Origin: Chitinispirillales bacterium
GTDB lineage: Bacteria; Fibrobacterota; Chitinivibrionia; Chitinivibrionales; Chitinispirillaceae
Assembly: GCA_031254445.1 (NCBI GenBank)
Contig: JAIRUL010000001.1
Span: 1 to 7,227 of the forward strand
Length of the DNA stretch: 7,227 bases
Direction: 5' to 3'
Below the pieces are notes generated by a model. That model saw only the letters and a program-made list of their open reading frames with translations, did no database searches and was not told the DNA's origin. Below are positions 7,038 through 7,227 of the stretch, in pieces. Position 1 is the first letter of the stretch; each line of letters begins with the position of its first letter. The position numbers were made by a program, and so were the translations under genes.

Positions 7038-7071
7038 TATCCTCCCCCATTTAAGGACATGGGGGAGGATA
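7038..7071. other. Perfect 13-bp hairpin in the intergenic region
   Basis: TATCCTCCCCCAT (7038-7050) pairs exactly with ATGGGGGAGGATA (7059-7071) around the eight-base loop TTAAGGAC. On the + strand CTGTTTTAAAA follows, which is only a weak T tract, and no rightward gene ends just upstream. On the minus strand it lies between the end of the right-edge gene (7187) and the porin-like start (6941) but has no following T run. It may be a processing or stability hairpin, or a poor terminator; its role is unclear. Confidence 0.55.
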
Positions 7072-7186
7072 CTGTTTTAAAATATGTACGCCAACATCAA
7101 AACCGGTAAGGCAATCATTCCCCCATCACGTCAAAATCGGTATAAATAGAATATAATTTTTTGCATATTACCCCTATTGATAATTT

Positions 7187-7227
7187 TCAAAATGATACCG
7201 TAACGCCCACCTGCTGATCAACCCCAG
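7187..7227 (-). CDS. C-terminal end of a probable outer-membrane beta-barrel protein (partial)
   Basis: Read on the minus strand from the window edge, the frame gives GVDQQVGVTVSF followed by TGA. The alternating hydrophobic residues (V-V-V-F) and the C-terminal Phe match the last beta-strand recognised by the BAM machinery in outer-membrane barrels. Only 12 residues are visible, so this is suggestive, not proven. The other two minus frames end in TAG or TGA and have no such pattern. If real, it is oriented like the porin-like gene and lies 245 bases upstream of it. Confidence 0.45.
   Translation of the reverse strand, partial: GVDQQVGVTVSF

Noticed and set aside
7066..7094. Minus-strand promoter TTGGCG, 17 bases, TATCCT for the porin-like gene
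   Set aside because: Each hexamer matches the sigma-70 consensus at only four of six positions, and the -10 would lie in the hairpin arm. Recorded as possible but not supported.

Overview
The window is an ordinary, densely coded piece of bacterial chromosome with moderately high GC. It carries a rightward operon (a helicase-associated/WYL-like gene, then dnaE, then plsC) facing a leftward gene for a PorV/PorQ-type outer-membrane beta-barrel. The signal peptide, the barrel family and a second probable barrel C-terminus at the right edge point to a diderm bacterium. PorV/PorQ-like (UPF0164-like) proteins are typical of the Fibrobacterota-Chlorobi-Bacteroidota group and of spirochaetes. A Fibrobacterota- or Spirochaetota-like source is my best guess, but the window has no marker that settles it.

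Layout. Bases 2-1321 (+) hold the 3' part of a protein with a domain like the N-terminal region of XPB/Ssl2 helicases (the family of the mycobacterial gene next to ercc3) and a C-terminal WYL-like beta domain. It is open at the left edge. Its stop overlaps the start of dnaE in an ATGA junction. Bases 1318-4842 (+) encode a full-length DNA polymerase III alpha subunit with catalytic aspartates, an apparently complete PHP metal site, an (HhH)2 region, a beta-clamp motif and an OB fold. Bases 4814-5587 (+) encode a PlsC-type 1-acyl-glycerol-3-phosphate acyltransferase that overlaps or abuts dnaE. The three genes look co-transcribed. No promoter is visible because the operon begins outside the window.

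Bases 5588-5792 are intergenic between convergent genes. They hold a weak terminator-like hairpin at the plsC stop and a strong GC-rich palindrome. Bases 5793-6941 (-) encode the PorV/PorQ-family protein. Its barrel is followed by an acidic, Thr/Pro-rich tail encoded by about nine tandem 18-bp units. Bases 6942-7186 are AT-rich intergenic DNA with a second GC-rich palindrome, a perfect 13-bp hairpin that shares an arm with a mirror repeat, and a short direct repeat. At the right edge, 7187-7227 (-) looks like the last codons of another beta-barrel protein ending in Phe.

I see no mobile element, CRISPR array, RNA gene or defence system. The points most worth a second look are the repeat-encoded tail of the PorV-like protein, the coupling of a helicase-associated/WYL-like protein to dnaE, the A9 tract inside an insertion in DnaE, the altered GS-motif loop in DnaE, and the palindromes flanking the porin gene.
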